Assembly: GCA_023079485.1 (NCBI GenBank)
Contig: CM041090.1
Coordinates: 34,436,874 to 34,500,873 of the forward strand
DNA: 64,000 nucleotides
DNA from: Archilochus colubris
Lineage: Eukaryota; Chordata; Aves; Apodiformes; Trochilidae
Direction of reading: 5' to 3'
In this document: positions 1 through 11,289 of the stretch, piece after piece
Position numbering within the stretch: the stretch's first letter is position 1
How the letters are laid out: every line of letters starts with the position of its first letter
The notes under the pieces: model-generated
Seen by the model: the letters and a program-made list of their open reading frames with translations, nothing else
Databases searched by the model: none
What the model was told of the DNA's origin: nothing
Program-made: the position numbers and the translations under genes

Positions 1-2130
1 AAAAATTTTTTTTTTTTTGGAATGATTTATAGTCCAGTTTTTTTCTTTTCTTGTTGCAAAAAAGAAACAATTAAAGTAGAGGTTCATCACTCAAAATGGT
101 AACAGTCCCATTAGGGAGGGACAGCAGAAGGAAAGCATAGACATAATTTTACTTATTTTACAAGAGATGATCTCTTCCATACTTCTCTGAGCAGATGATG
201 AGAAGGTTAATACAAAGAAATACAACACCAGTACCATAAATATGAAAGGGAAGAATTACTGATAGTCTCAGGAGCATCATATGAAAATAAATTAACTTTC
301 TGATACATTCTGATGTGCTACTCATGTATGCTGAAGTAGCACACCTGGGAGGGCATAAGGTGAAGAGACTAGAGCTGGAAAGGATGCCTCAGATGTTCTC
401 AACTTTTGTAACATGATTTTTTTGAGGGTCTACCCAAAGTGAGATACAAAGGCCAGGCTCAGGCATGCTGAGCCCAAATTTACCAGTCATGCTGTTGGCT
501 TCAGCTTGACAGTAATATTCCTGTGATATACAGCATCCATCCCATGAGTTTGAGAACTGCACTGTCAGTGCAGAGGGTTTCGCTTAGCTGCTCTCTGATT
601 TTCTGTGGTATTTTCACTCCAGCACAAGCCATAGGGGAATGAATACTCACACCCACCTACATCTTTGCAAAACAGCTTTTCTGGCCATGGTGTCCAGAAT
701 GGCCCAAGTCACACTGAAACTGCTTATATAATGGATTTGCTATTCAGGAGAGGATATTCAAAGTACATTGAGACTTTCACACTGAGTACATTGAGTCTGC
801 TCTGATGATGCATAAATGGATCTATTAATTATTGAAATGTCCTTCCTATGGATACTGAACACATGCAACATGTACCCCCAGTGCCTTTGGAGGTGCCTAA
901 TACTGAACTGCAGCTTTGCATGGGCTTCCTTTGTGGCTACTCACTGCTTGCAGTGTGAGTACAGTAGCTAGAGACTGCCAGCTCTTCAGCAAATTTCCAT
1001 AATTTCATTAAGTGGAACGATAATTATGTGAAGTGATAAAAAATACTTCGTTTAGCTTCTCTGAAAGCTTCTGTAATGGGGAAAAGAAAGGCATAAATAG
1101 GATGCTTTGTTTGCATTTTCACTCTGTTAGCTAATTGTAAAGAAGCAAAAGGGTTTAAACCCCCCTTATTTGATCCTGTCATTGTCTGACAGCAAGGGAA
1201 ATGTCCTTGGGTGGAACAAACAGTCAATCTGTGTACAAAGACAAAGCAGAAAAGATTGCAACCCTGATAAATTACAGAAAATAATTATGAAAATTGAAAA
1301 ATGAGAAAAACTCCCATGATTATGGCCCTGCCAGAAAGCAAATGTTTTCAGGCTTTATCAGCTATGTAGGGAGTACAGCAGTATGCAGTCGTCTCTTAAA
1401 CTGACAACTCTGCATGATTCCTTGATGTAATTTGGATGAAGCTGGATAACCTGTGATTTACTAAACTCTCTCCAGTTAGCAAATCTGCTCAGGGTTTCAT
1501 AGCACATCAGCATGGTCATACCAGTGTGTGTCAGCTGCAGATTATCCTCTAGCTCTGCCCTGAGCTGTGAGGGTATGCATGTGCACAGCTCTGGATGTAA
1601 ATCAACCTCTGGGGTAATGCACACATGAAACCAGTCCCAAACTGCCTAAATTTAGTTTATAGTGACTGATGGAAAGAAACGATCATTCTGTTTGTTAGCA
1701 CCTGATCTTTACTGAAAAGCAGGACTACAGACAAAGCAACAGTTTTAGTGTTTGATGGCGCAGTACTGCAGAGTTGATTAACATAAATTGGTAGCTGTTC
1801 TTTTTTTTTTTTTTTTAATTAGTTCTCTTGGTTTATTAAGGAAAACAAAAAAGAAAAAAAAGGGGTTTTCAGATAAGCTACAAAGTTGGAATCGGGGACC
1901 AAGAGTCTGGAATAGAATCTGTGTCATTAAAATGAATAACTTCGTTATATCTGTATTGTTCTTAACCACTGCTCTTGACACTACTGGTGTCTCTTTAGGA
2001 AAGCTGAGGTTAAGAAAATGTCAGTTGCTCTTCAGCTAAAGAAAGAATTTGTGAAGTGACAGATCAATTTCCATACCAAAAGCTGTGATGTTGGTATTGA
2101 GAATTATATTTTTAATATTTGATCAGATTC
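1..2130. other. Non-coding stretch, no gene seen
   Basis: No frame here resembles a known protein; the longest open frames are under 90 codons. A 16-base T run at 1801-1816 is followed by an A-rich run at about 1842-1860, so the two could fold back on each other. The 11-mer AGTACATTGAG occurs twice, 23 bases apart (about 762-795). Nothing else recognisable. Confidence 0.6.
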
Positions 2131-2195
2131 CTAAAGCAGGAATGAATGGATTAGATGATCTTTAAAGGTTCCAAACCATTCTATGATTTTATGAG
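2130..2195 (+). mobile_element. CR1 LINE 3' end fragment
   Basis: A short CR1 3' terminus in plus orientation. The sequence runs through the family's end signature: GATTAGATGATCTTTAAAGG, then a 'ttccaaacc' stretch, then CATTCTATGATTTTATGA, which matches the CR1 tail of repeated ATTCTATG units. No upstream CR1 coding remnant could be followed, so this is a 5'-truncated copy, as is usual for CR1. It is non-autonomous and has no coding capacity. Confidence 0.75.
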
Positions 2196-2878
2196 AAGTC
2201 TGGGATTATATATATTTTACTTCTGTGTCTCTAAAGTCTCCTATCAAAAAATCTGTTTAAGTAGAAATATGTGCCTCCAAAATTAGCAACAGTCTGGACC
2301 CTTTTGATGGATGGATACCCTGGATCTTGTGAAACAGGTAACTGATATCTAGTAAGGATCTATGCATGAATTGCTTTGCTAAGCAAATTCATTACAAATC
2401 CATCATGGCAGTTGAAGGAGGCTTAATTGTTTGGTGATATGTTATAAGCAATGATAAACAATCACCCCCCTCTTATAATACAGTAATAGGATGCTAGGGA
2501 GGGAAGGAAATGTTCCCTTGAGTTTGTTCTTTAAAAAGATAAACTGTCTTGTCTGGTCCAAAGGATAATAAAATATAACTGCCCTGTGTCTTTCATCCCA
2601 AATGTACTGCTATAAGATAGTTACATTAAACGATGAGATCTCTTCTGCTCCTTCATTGCTTTGTCCTATTTTTTTATATTTAAAGTTTGATTTTTTAAAA
2701 ATTTTAAAATAATTTGTAAAACTTATTTGAATTAATACTTTCCTGAACTTTTGCATTTCCCCCACCAAAGAAGATGACAATGTTGCAGCTAGATAAATTT
2801 TCTTTGATGCAAGTAAACAAAGAGGAGGAAGATGCAGGATATGAAAGAGGAGGGGCACTGAGAGAATCTTCCTTACAG

Positions 2879-2948
2879 CTGTAAACTCCACCTGTTCCTC
2901 CTTGTGGAACTTGGCTGTTGGCTCTGGAGGAGGCTGAAGGCCCCACAG
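2879..2948 (+). other. Weak exon candidate
   Basis: A 70-base segment lies between an acceptor-like site (ending CTTCCTTACAG at 2878) and a strong donor (CAG then GTAAGCA from 2949). One frame is open throughout, with 23 codons after one leading base; the other two contain stops. The predicted peptide is leucine-rich and resembles nothing I know. Splice-like pairs of this quality occur by chance in a window this large, so this is only a candidate. Confidence 0.12.
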
Positions 2949-3369
2949 GTAAGCATAATCTTCACATCACTCTTCATGGGCTCTGTGTGAATCCCTGCAA
3001 GATAAACTGAGTTTTGTTTTGATGGTTTGTTTTCAGTGCACCTTTGAAAGCCTGGCAACCAAGTTTATCTTTCAAAGCAATATCTATGCACATTTCATTT
3101 ATTTCCCAGTGACTGGTTATTTTCAGTGAAAGTGTCATCTTCAATATTTATCTGAGCTTAAAGCTTCTTCCCTGCAAACACTATAAAAATGATCCTAGAT
3201 GACATGGTGAATTTGTGGTGATTTATCTTCCACAATAGTATCACGAAATCTGTTCAGATGCTGCCCCAACAATATCCAATTAAATGCATAGGGGTAGTAG
3301 GACTGAGCCATCTTCATTATGGCATGGGACCACTTTATTACCCAAATGGCAAGTGGCCTTTTGACTTGT

Positions 3370-3392
3370 TTACCCAACTACTTGTTGGGTAA
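3370..3392. repeat. Perfect 9-bp stem hairpin
   Basis: TTACCCAAC and GTTGGGTAA are exact reverse complements separated by the 5-base loop TACTT. The stem does not extend further. No T run follows, so it is not an obvious terminator, and the surroundings give no sign of a longer structured RNA. Confidence 0.6.
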
Positions 3393-5454
3393 GATGCTGT
3401 TACTTAATATGTGCAAGTGTAATCAAATCATCCCCATCGTTATTAAACACATTATTATATTCTGTAACCACACAGATTCATATCTTTCCAAGCCTGTTTT
3501 AATGGGGTGAAAAGTTCAGTTTTAAGGAGGATAAAAGAAAACAAATGCTGAAAGTATCAAATATGCATCCCATCCTAGTCCATGAGCACCAGTGGGACCA
3601 AAGGGCACTGGAAGACTGAGCAGTATACATTTTGAAACTTAGATAGGGATTCAAGGTAAATTTTGATACTTATTTGGCATTTATTTTCCTTTGGATCTGC
3701 CTTGTCAAGAGATGGGCCACACTAAATAGTATTTTTTTCCTTCAGAAATGCTGGTGAGATTTAAAAATTTCTCATAAACACAACAATTTCTCAAAAAGTT
3801 TAATGGGTATTGTTGCCTTTTTTTAATATATATGTTACACCACATCATATGAAATAGGCAAGTTGGAGAAATTTTTAAACATTTATCTGAGATTAGGGTG
3901 GGATTTAATTTTGAAACCTAAGTATGATGTAAGTGATGAACATTCTCTCTTTCTGTCCACACCTAACATAGAAAAAAGTGTATTTGTTCTGAATTGGTTA
4001 GCTTGCTTTTTTCAGTTCCAGGTTATTCCCATAAGGAAGGATTCCAGTCTGAATGTGGCTGTTAGGTAAAGCAACAGCTTTCTTAAGAGGGAAAGCATGG
4101 CATACAGGTAAAAAAATATAGAACAGCAAGTCATCTCTTTCACACCCCAAAGAACCAAGCCTCCTCAAATATGCAATGCAATTTCCAGTGCTGGGTGACA
4201 CAGAATTCCAAATGTTCCTCTCTAATGAGTAATGGTAGTTTATGATACCATTTATGGAACAATTACAGCTATTCTTTTTATACTGAGAGGATTATCAGCT
4301 TTTGGATTTAGAATAACAAAACCTAATTTCATGGAAACTAGGGAGGTGTAGAAATGTTATCTCTTTGTCTGTGTTTATTCAGTGATAGCATTGTTTAAAG
4401 CCCATGATCCCGTCTGCATCTGCCACTGCAGCTGGCCCAGCCAGCTCACCAGTCTTTATTTAGCTGGATATTACAGCAGTAACATTTCATTACAGTTGTG
4501 CTTGGAAGAAGTCATAGTCCATTGGTTTTATTGAAGCTTACTTCTAGCTCACTTCCATTTCAGGGAAAAGGACAGCTGTTTTAATGTGTACTTGGTGAAC
4601 ACCTAAAGGGTTTTAGTGTTAATTAAGTTGGGAGAAACTGTTTTTAACAAGCACTTTTTTGTAAATGTCAAGCAGCTCAGTCATGTTTTGTTGTTGTCAT
4701 TCAAATCAGAAATTACCCAGTGCAGGAATCAGCAGGCACAGTACTTTGGTGTGGAACTTCTTTGGACACTGAAGAGTTGGTTTTAAGTGCAAAGCTTTGC
4801 TGAGGGGAGGGCAAGTTTGGCTGGGAGCATGTTTCCACCTCCATGATCTTTCTGATGCTGGTCTTAGCTTAGGTAAAAGCATTTGATGTAAAAAATAATT
4901 TCCCATTTCTAGTATTAATTTTAATAGATTGAGTCCATTCAGCATGAAGTTCAGCATGAAACAGAATATAAAAGACCAACCCCATCCTCTGTTGTTTACA
5001 TACCAGCTATAGCAGAGTCAGCAAGAAGGTGTGAGACTGCAGAGAATATATAGGTCCTTGGTTTTATAGCATGAGCTTCTAAAGGCACAGGCTTTAACAC
5101 TTCATCCTGTGCTCTGTGCTGAGCTGCTTGCTGCTCTAAGCCACAAATGGGTCAAAAAAGTAGAAACCCAAAATGTCATTGAAAGCCTTCAAGCCAGAGC
5201 AGTGTGGTTTGTTTCCACAGAGATCCCAATGCTCAACGGTCAGAGTGTCCTAATAACCCTCTAGGCTGCTGTGCTGAATCCTTGTGGGTTTAGGGGTGAA
5301 AAAAGGAGCAGCCACAGTTTTCAGGCATTCAAGTGACTGTGAATCATTGCCTTTTATTCTCCTCTGCTTAGCCACCTGATGGTGCTATTTAAGAACATGT
5401 GAGGACAGACTAAGTGCATGAAAGAAACTTTACTGTCTACATTCAGTAAAACCT

Positions 5455-5515
5455 ACACATGTCAGTGGGAGTTTTGCCTGAGTAGTAACTGCAGTTTTGA
5501 CCCTAGGATTTGGTA
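5455..5515. repeat. Fragment of an old sauropsid interspersed repeat
   Basis: The stretch CAGTGGGAGTTTTGCCTGAG followed by TAGTAACTGCAG closely matches, from memory, a sequence very common in turtle, crocodile and bird genomes (a run of TGGGAGTTTTGCCTGAGTA followed by an ACTGCAGGATT-like end). I cannot name the family with certainty. A second locus with a related core is at 24750-24795. Orientation is undetermined. Confidence 0.35.
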
Positions 5516-6557
5516 CATGACCACACGTTTTTATTGCTGTTGTATAAATGCAGAAAAATGGACACCTTGTCTACTATATCACATGAAGTACTTAAATCTG
5601 TCATCTTCTCCTGCATGTTTGAGAGGAAAAAAAAATCCCATTCACCCACGACTGCATGAAATTACTCTGCAAAGCATCTGTATAGACTTGCTTTGGTACT
5701 GCTCTCATTGGAATATTTTTAGTAATTAAATTTCTTTTTTACAACTAAGACCTTCAAATCTGTTCTCATCTTCCTCAAAGAGATGAAATACGGTAAGTGT
5801 ACTGCATCAAATCACCTGAATACAACTTTATTGTCTCTAATTGCACTTCCAAAGCATTAAGTGGTCGAGCTCTGCTGTTGCTAAGTGCTACTGTCACAGT
5901 TTCACTTTTTCTGGTTCCTTCGAGTCTGGCTCCAGTGACAATGGTATAAGGGACAGTGGATATCTTGTTTCTTGTGCTTGTGATACTGCATCATCTATTT
6001 GATAATTTAGTTATTTAAAGAGTGAAATAATGTTTTTTTTAGAATACTCTTCATTTAGCATCAAGCAAATGAGGTAACTCAAGACCTTAAATATTATAAA
6101 AACAGGATGCCATTTGGTGGAATTGGAGACAATCAGTTTCCTACTGTAATTTCCTTATTTCAACCTCTATGTAATTATAAGCTAGATCTTGAAACCCAGC
6201 TAGCAAATTTGAGTGAATCAGACACATGTGCAGATATCTGTTTATGTTTATGGTCCCACCAACTCCTGCTTACCAGAACAGGAAACCTCTGTTCAGGTCT
6301 CAGCTGTGTCATGTTCATTTGCTAGGACTTTAGGGTAGAATTAACTAGGTGGGTGACCATGTGAAAGTGTGAGAAACATTTTGAGCTTGAGTGCTCCATG
6401 AACAGTTGAACATTCTATTTCAACTATTCTATTCTATTTCCCTTCCTCAGAGCTGCAGATGGACACACTCCTCCTCCAGCTCATTCCAGACAAACCTGTG
6501 GTGCAGTCTTTCATACACCAGCAGGTACTAGCTGGAAATATTTTATTTCCTACTCTG

Positions 6558-6572
6558 AAAAAAAAAAAAAAA
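6558..6572 (+). repeat. Poly(A) run
   Basis: Fifteen consecutive A residues. No upstream AATAAA or recognisable retroposed sequence accompanies it, so it is listed as a simple homopolymer rather than the tail of an inserted cDNA. Confidence 0.8.
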
Positions 6573-7844
6573 GAAATATATTCATTTCTGATAGCGAGCA
6601 GAAACGCTTCTGCTTGTATGATTACTCTTTCCCATTGACAGAGGATTTCTGAACATAACAAACCATGCTGTTCTCTTTTGCCTGCTTAATCTACCATATT
6701 TCTGGAGCTTTCAAGGGATTTCAAAGCATTGAGCAAGACACACAGATAAGAATATAAATGATAACAGATACAAGCAACTGCATTGTTGCTTTAGTTGAAC
6801 ATAGATCTAGGACAAGCCTTGTACTTCTGAAAATCACAAATTCATGTAGTCATGTAGGACAGGCTTTTCTTGAGTTAATTGGAGCTAAATGTAGCCATCT
6901 ATTCCTAAAATATTGTATATTTTCTGATAGGTAGCTGAACTAAAAATGTATTAGGAGTGAATATGAAGCAGAGAAAGCTTACAGCATGAGCTATAAAGCT
7001 GAACAAGCACCCTTTGTCAGTGCATCATGAACACACGGCACTATTGCTCATGTGTTATGATATGACCTTGGTCTTACACCGTAATTTTTTATTATCATAT
7101 AGAGTGATATAAAGCTTACCCAGCTTTTTGAACACAGTCCATCAAATAACTGCCTCTGTCTTCACTTCACATTAAAACCTACAATGATTAATTTCACTTG
7201 TAATGAAGTTTTGTAAGAAATTTAAAGGCAGAACCAGTTTATCACCTGGGTTATCAAATCTTTGTTAGTGCCACTGGAAGAGTTTCAGAATATAAATCTC
7301 TGAGAAACAGATAAGACAAACAAATCATAATAATTTAAGATCAAGCAAGGATCCAAGGACTAGGACAAATCAAGTAATCTTGCAGATAAATACAGAAAAT
7401 CATCATAGATGTCACTTAGTTTGTTTGAAAATCTAGTAGCAGGGATTGACAAGTCCATTTTAGTGTGAAACAAGTAATGATCTAAAACTTCAAGTGAAGC
7501 AATAATAGCCTTTGTTATGGGCCAATGAACAAACCAAAAACAAGGTAGCAGGTGTCCAGTCCTGCCACCTTCTGAGAAAAATACTCAAGATAAGAGTCCA
7601 ATGAAAGAATTAACCATCAAATGAATAAGTCTTGGGGATCCCAGTGGGAAATAGCTTTTCCCTCCTCTAGAATCTGCTAATTTCACTTCTTAAATTACAA
7701 AACCACTATCAGAACAGTTTATACCTGGATCAAGATGTGGCATTGAAGCAAAAATACAACATGAGTTTGACAGAGACTCAGGCCTCAGAATAGCTCAGGG
7801 TTAAATTTGGAATATTCACTCTGGCTATTATCCAGAATAATTCC

Positions 7845-7917
7845 TTGTTGGAATTTTACTAGGGGGAATGTGTGATCTGAGAGGTCTTTTCCAGCTATGA
7901 CAGTTCTGTGATTCTGG
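7845..7917 (+). mobile_element. CR1 LINE 3' end fragment
   Basis: Plus-orientation CR1 3' terminus: GTGATCTGAGAGGTCTTTTC then CAGCTATGACAG then TTCTGTGATTCTGG. The order of target words (GATGATCT, GAGGTC, TTCCAGC, TTCTGTGATTCTG) is that of the CR1 3' untranslated end. Only the last 70 or so bases are recognisable. Confidence 0.75.
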
Positions 7918-8332
7918 GGTTCATGGAAGTAAGAACATCCTGGCACCCTGCTGTCCTCTCTGTCGTGTTGTATCATATCATCCCTCCCTCCCTCTCTGCT
8001 GGATTTGTGTAATACAAACCATGCTGGCTTTAGACTGATGAGTGAAAGAGAGAGGTCTTACACTTAATTTTCTTCTGGTTATCTTTTCCTAAACTCCCTC
8101 TTAAAAATCTCTTCCAACAGAGACAACAGACTGAGCTAGAGGAGTATTTGATATGAACCATTAATATGCCTTTCAAAATACTGGTCCACACTGTGTTCTC
8201 CTTTTGGACTTAGGTTAAAGTCAGAATGCCAACAGTGAAACTTCAAACTATACTCCTGCCAACTGTTTGCCATCCTTACATCTGGATCTTGCTTCTTTTC
8301 CAAAACTTCAGCAGCATGGAATGAGGTGAAAA
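7918..8332. other. Spacer between two CR1 pieces
   Basis: Single-copy sequence with a short CCCTCCCTCCCTC tract near 7981. No gene, repeat or RNA recognised. Confidence 0.5.
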
Positions 8333-8760
8333 TTCACAGAATCAGAGAAGAGTTGAGATTTGAAGGGATCTCTGGATGTTATCAGGTCCAACCTCCCTGC
8401 TTAAGTGGAGTCACCTAGAGCAGCCTGACCAGGACTGCATTTAGATGACTTTTGAGTATCTTCAAGGACAGAGATGACACAGCCTCCCTGGGCAACCTGT
8501 GCCAGTGTTTGATCACACAATAAAAACATTTTTCCTGATACTCACAGGGAAGCTCCTGTGTTTCAGATTGTGCCCATTGCTTCTGGTCCTGACACTGGGC
8601 ACCACTGAAAAGTGACTGGTTCCCTATTCTTTACACCCTCCCTCAGATATTCAGAAACATTAATGAAGTTCCCTGCTCAGCCTTCTCTTCTCTAGGGTAA
8701 ACAGACCCAGCTCTTTCAGCCTTTAATAAGCCTCTAAAAATTCAGGAACTTCTGCAGGAG
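8333..8760 (-). mobile_element. CR1 LINE 3' part, reversed
   Basis: The only clear minus-strand CR1 in the window. Read on the plus strand it begins with the reversed tail (CACAGAATCAGAGAAG), passes through AGGTCCAACCTCCCTGCTTA and CCTCCCTGGGCAACCTGTG, then TTGTGCCCATTGCTTCTGGT and GGGCACCACTGAAAAGTGAC, and ends in CAGCCTTCTCTTCTCTAGGG and CAGACCCAGCTCTTTCAGCC. This is the order expected for the reverse complement of the C-terminal ORF2 region and 3' UTR. It is 5'-truncated, with scattered substitutions, and cannot be autonomous. Confidence 0.93.
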
Positions 8761-9549
8761 ACCAGGACGTTTATAAAGCCACCATCCAAGGAATGTATCT
8801 TCTGCAAGCTAGTAATTGCACTGACTTCTCCAAAAAGTGATATTTTGCTGGAATTTTACAATCTAACTACCTGGCTTTCCATAATGAAGCTTTAGGGAAG
8901 GATCTACATCCATCCCATACAACTATGGTGGAAAAATGGAATCATGCACGGGGCATGGTAGAATCCAAAAGGACTCTGGAATGTCCATGTAGAGTCTGCA
9001 AGTCCTCTCTTCAGCCTCAGTAGAAATAGAGACTTACTATGGAGTAGAAGCAGAATGCAAAAACCTACACTCAAGCACATACTTGGTAAAATTTTGGTGC
9101 AGTTTGTCACTTGGAGGTAAACAGGTTCTCCATGATAAGTCTTAGCAGCAACTTCAGGGTCAAAACCAAATATTCTAATAGAATTTGTGTTAATAACAAT
9201 CCTAAAAATATATTTAAACTGCAGGCATTTGACCATCAACTTTCAAAAAGAAAAATGGTTTTAATAAACACATTTAGTTTCAACCATCTGTACATAAGAG
9301 ATTTGAATAAGAAGAAAACTGTCTTGTCTAGGTCCATGGTAAATGTATCTCTAGAGCCAGAAACCAATAAAATGTGACCTAAATTTTAGGATTTAATTAT
9401 GGCTTTGTCAGAGACTCCTTTGTCAGATTTATAGCTAGTGATTTATAAGAGCAGCTGTGTACTGAAAGATGAAGAAATATGGGAAAACTTCTTAATTTGT
9501 TGCTAGAGACTAGTTAGTGGAAGTAAATAAACTCTTTCCAAATCAGCAG

Positions 9550-9731
9550 TGGATAAGCTCCTGGTATTAGTGTTTGCCTGTGCCTGTACTTTTAGCCTGT
9601 ATGTTTTGCACAAGGGGAGCTTTTCCCTTTGCAGCCCAGCTCCCAGCCTGGCTCATTTTGTGTGCACAGCACAACAAAGGACACAGAGCACTGAAAACCT
9701 CAGCCACCTCCAGCTGCCAGGGGAATCTGAG
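9550..9731 (+). other. Weak exon candidate
   Basis: The segment follows an acceptor-like CTTTCCAAATCAGCAG and ends at a donor-like GAG/GTAAGCC. The frame starting with the codon at 9549 is open through it (about 61 codons). The first 20 residues are hydrophobic, but they begin at a GTG codon, so this is not a signal peptide unless a start lies in an upstream exon. No homology was recognised. The acceptor's pyrimidine tract is only moderate. Confidence 0.12.
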
Positions 9732-10294
9732 GTAAGCCGAATGTAATTTGCACACTGGAAGTTGGCCAGCACACCAGGACTATTATCTCCAGTTTTGCAA
9801 AAAAGGACTGTGGGAATGTTAATTAAGACAAGTGCCCAAGACCTTGGTTTTATGTGTCTTCTGGAGCAAGGACACTAGGCTGGAGAGAGGTGCAGAATGT
9901 CTAATGAACACAGAGGGTAGTTAAGTTGCTGGCTTTCGACTGGGGTGGTCATGTTGTGCTCAGAGGCATATGGCATGTTTCAGTGAAGGGAAGAGAAGGG
10001 AGAAATTACTGTGAGTCGTGACCACCTCATTTTATAGCTGATTAGCTAGATAATGTCTTACCTGCAAGTCTGAAAACACGTAGCTTGAGTGGGAGTGATG
10101 TAGACAAGTATCTGAGCAGAAGCCACTGCTCCAAAATATGTACCTATATACATAGTGCATGCAACAGAGAGGGAGTTTTGGTTGTAGTCTAAAGCTTCCC
10201 AGCATATGTCTGGTGCCCAAAACACTAAAAAACATTTTGTTCTTTGAGTTGTTTCCAGTTCTTTAAAGAAAAATACAAATATATGTTACAAAGC

Positions 10295-10329
10295 TGTCTG
10301 ATAGACTTGCATTTTGTCTGATAGACTTG
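10295..10329. repeat. 20-bp period direct duplication
   Basis: TGTCTGATAGACTTG occurs at 10295-10309 and again at 10315-10329, so a 20-base unit is present nearly twice. Probably a local slippage duplication. Confidence 0.7.
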
Positions 10330-10739
10330 GCTGCTGACTCATTGTTTCTGAGCTTATCTCCAAGCTAATTTTAGGCTGGAAATCCACTTTTTTCTTGTTA
10401 TGTATATCATGATTTTCTGTATGCAAAAGCCAGTTTGGTTGTGCTGCAATAGAAAGATCAAGCAGGCTTTAAGCATTGTCAGGAACTAAAAAAATAGAAG
10501 ACACCTCAAAAGAAATGTGTGCTCATGAATGGGCTCTCTTCCGTGTGAGTGACCTATGTTCCTGTCCATGACTAAACAGTAGTTTCAGTATCAAAACATA
10601 GACTTACTCTTGGAGGATGGACACAAAGATTAAGCCACTAGAGGGAGATGCAAAATACATTTGGCTAGAGCTGGAAATTGAGTGCTTAATACCATAAATT
10701 CCCTTACAGCAGTGGTCTTTAAGACAGATGAGCAGGGGG

Positions 10740-10820
10740 TTTTTTGGTTTTTTGGTTTTTGTTTTTTTCTTTTTTTTCTTTCTTTTTTTTTGTTTCTGTT
10801 TTTGTTTTTGTTTTGTTTTT
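10740..10820 (+). repeat. T/G/C-poor low-complexity tract
   Basis: About 80 bases are almost entirely T with single G or C interruptions (TTTTTGG, TTTTTTTC, TTTTG units). The complement strand is A-rich and produces two apparent lysine-rich open frames that are artefacts of the tract. No AATAAA or gene-like sequence adjoins it, so a processed pseudogene tail is not supported. Confidence 0.85.
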
Positions 10821-11289
10821 GCTAAAATGTAAAATATATACATATATAGCAAATAAAACTGTATAATTTGTAACATAAAGAAGCATCAGTGACTTTAACA
10901 ATGTGTTCAAGTCCATGTTCATGGCAGAACACATTCACATACAGGCACTTCTGTTTCTACGCCATGGTCTCGCAGACCAGGAGCCCAGCTCCAACTCTGT
11001 GTCTTTGTGGGGTGATCAGCAGCCTGGCTGTGCTGAAATGGTGGTTCTGTGTAACACCAGCTCCTGAATTCTGGGTGAAATGTTGACAGCCGTGGGCTTG
11101 GGTCATGCTGCACTTTTCTCTGCCCCAAACCATCTTGCTAATGACATACTGTGCTTCTTGGGAACCTGTGCAAGCCATGGTTGAAGCTCACCTTCCTTTC
11201 AGTTTTCCAGGGCGTGTGGCAGGTGTCTTATTGCTCATGGACATGTACTTTGTTGAATGGCTTATGGGTTAGGAAGATTACCCCCTTAT

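Larger units (their letters stand above)
2196..7844. other. Non-coding stretch, no gene seen
   Basis: Mostly single-copy AT-rich DNA. It holds a weak exon candidate (2879-2948), a perfect small hairpin (3370-3392), a piece of an old sauropsid repeat (5455-5515) and a 15-base A run (6558-6572). The longest open frame is 103 codons at 5418-5729 and has no recognisable homology. No promoter, CpG-rich stretch or RNA gene was seen. Confidence 0.6.
8761..11289. other. Non-coding stretch, no gene seen
   Basis: Holds a 111-codon minus-strand open frame (8904-9239) that overlaps an 88-codon plus-strand frame (9111-9377), a weak exon candidate (9550-9731), a 20-bp direct duplication (10295-10329) and a long T/G-rich tract (10740-10820). 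None of the predicted peptides is recognisable. No RNA gene or promoter was seen. Confidence 0.6.

Noticed and set aside
1778..2039. Overlapping open frames on both strands (67 and 83 codons)
   Set aside because: Both are created by the poly(T)/poly(A) fold-back, giving runs of phenylalanine or lysine; not coding.
5750..5792. 43-base micro-exon candidate with donor CG/GTAAGTG
   Set aside because: Two acceptors compete and two frames are open; too short to distinguish from chance.
10062..10229. Minus-strand exon-like segment with donor CAG/GTAAGA
   Set aside because: The proposed acceptor (TGTTTTTTAG) is poor, the peptide is irregular and cysteine-rich, and no other evidence supports it.
10604..10934. 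Lysine-rich minus-strand frames of 90 and 71 codons
   Set aside because: They are translations of the T/G low-complexity tract at 10740-10820.
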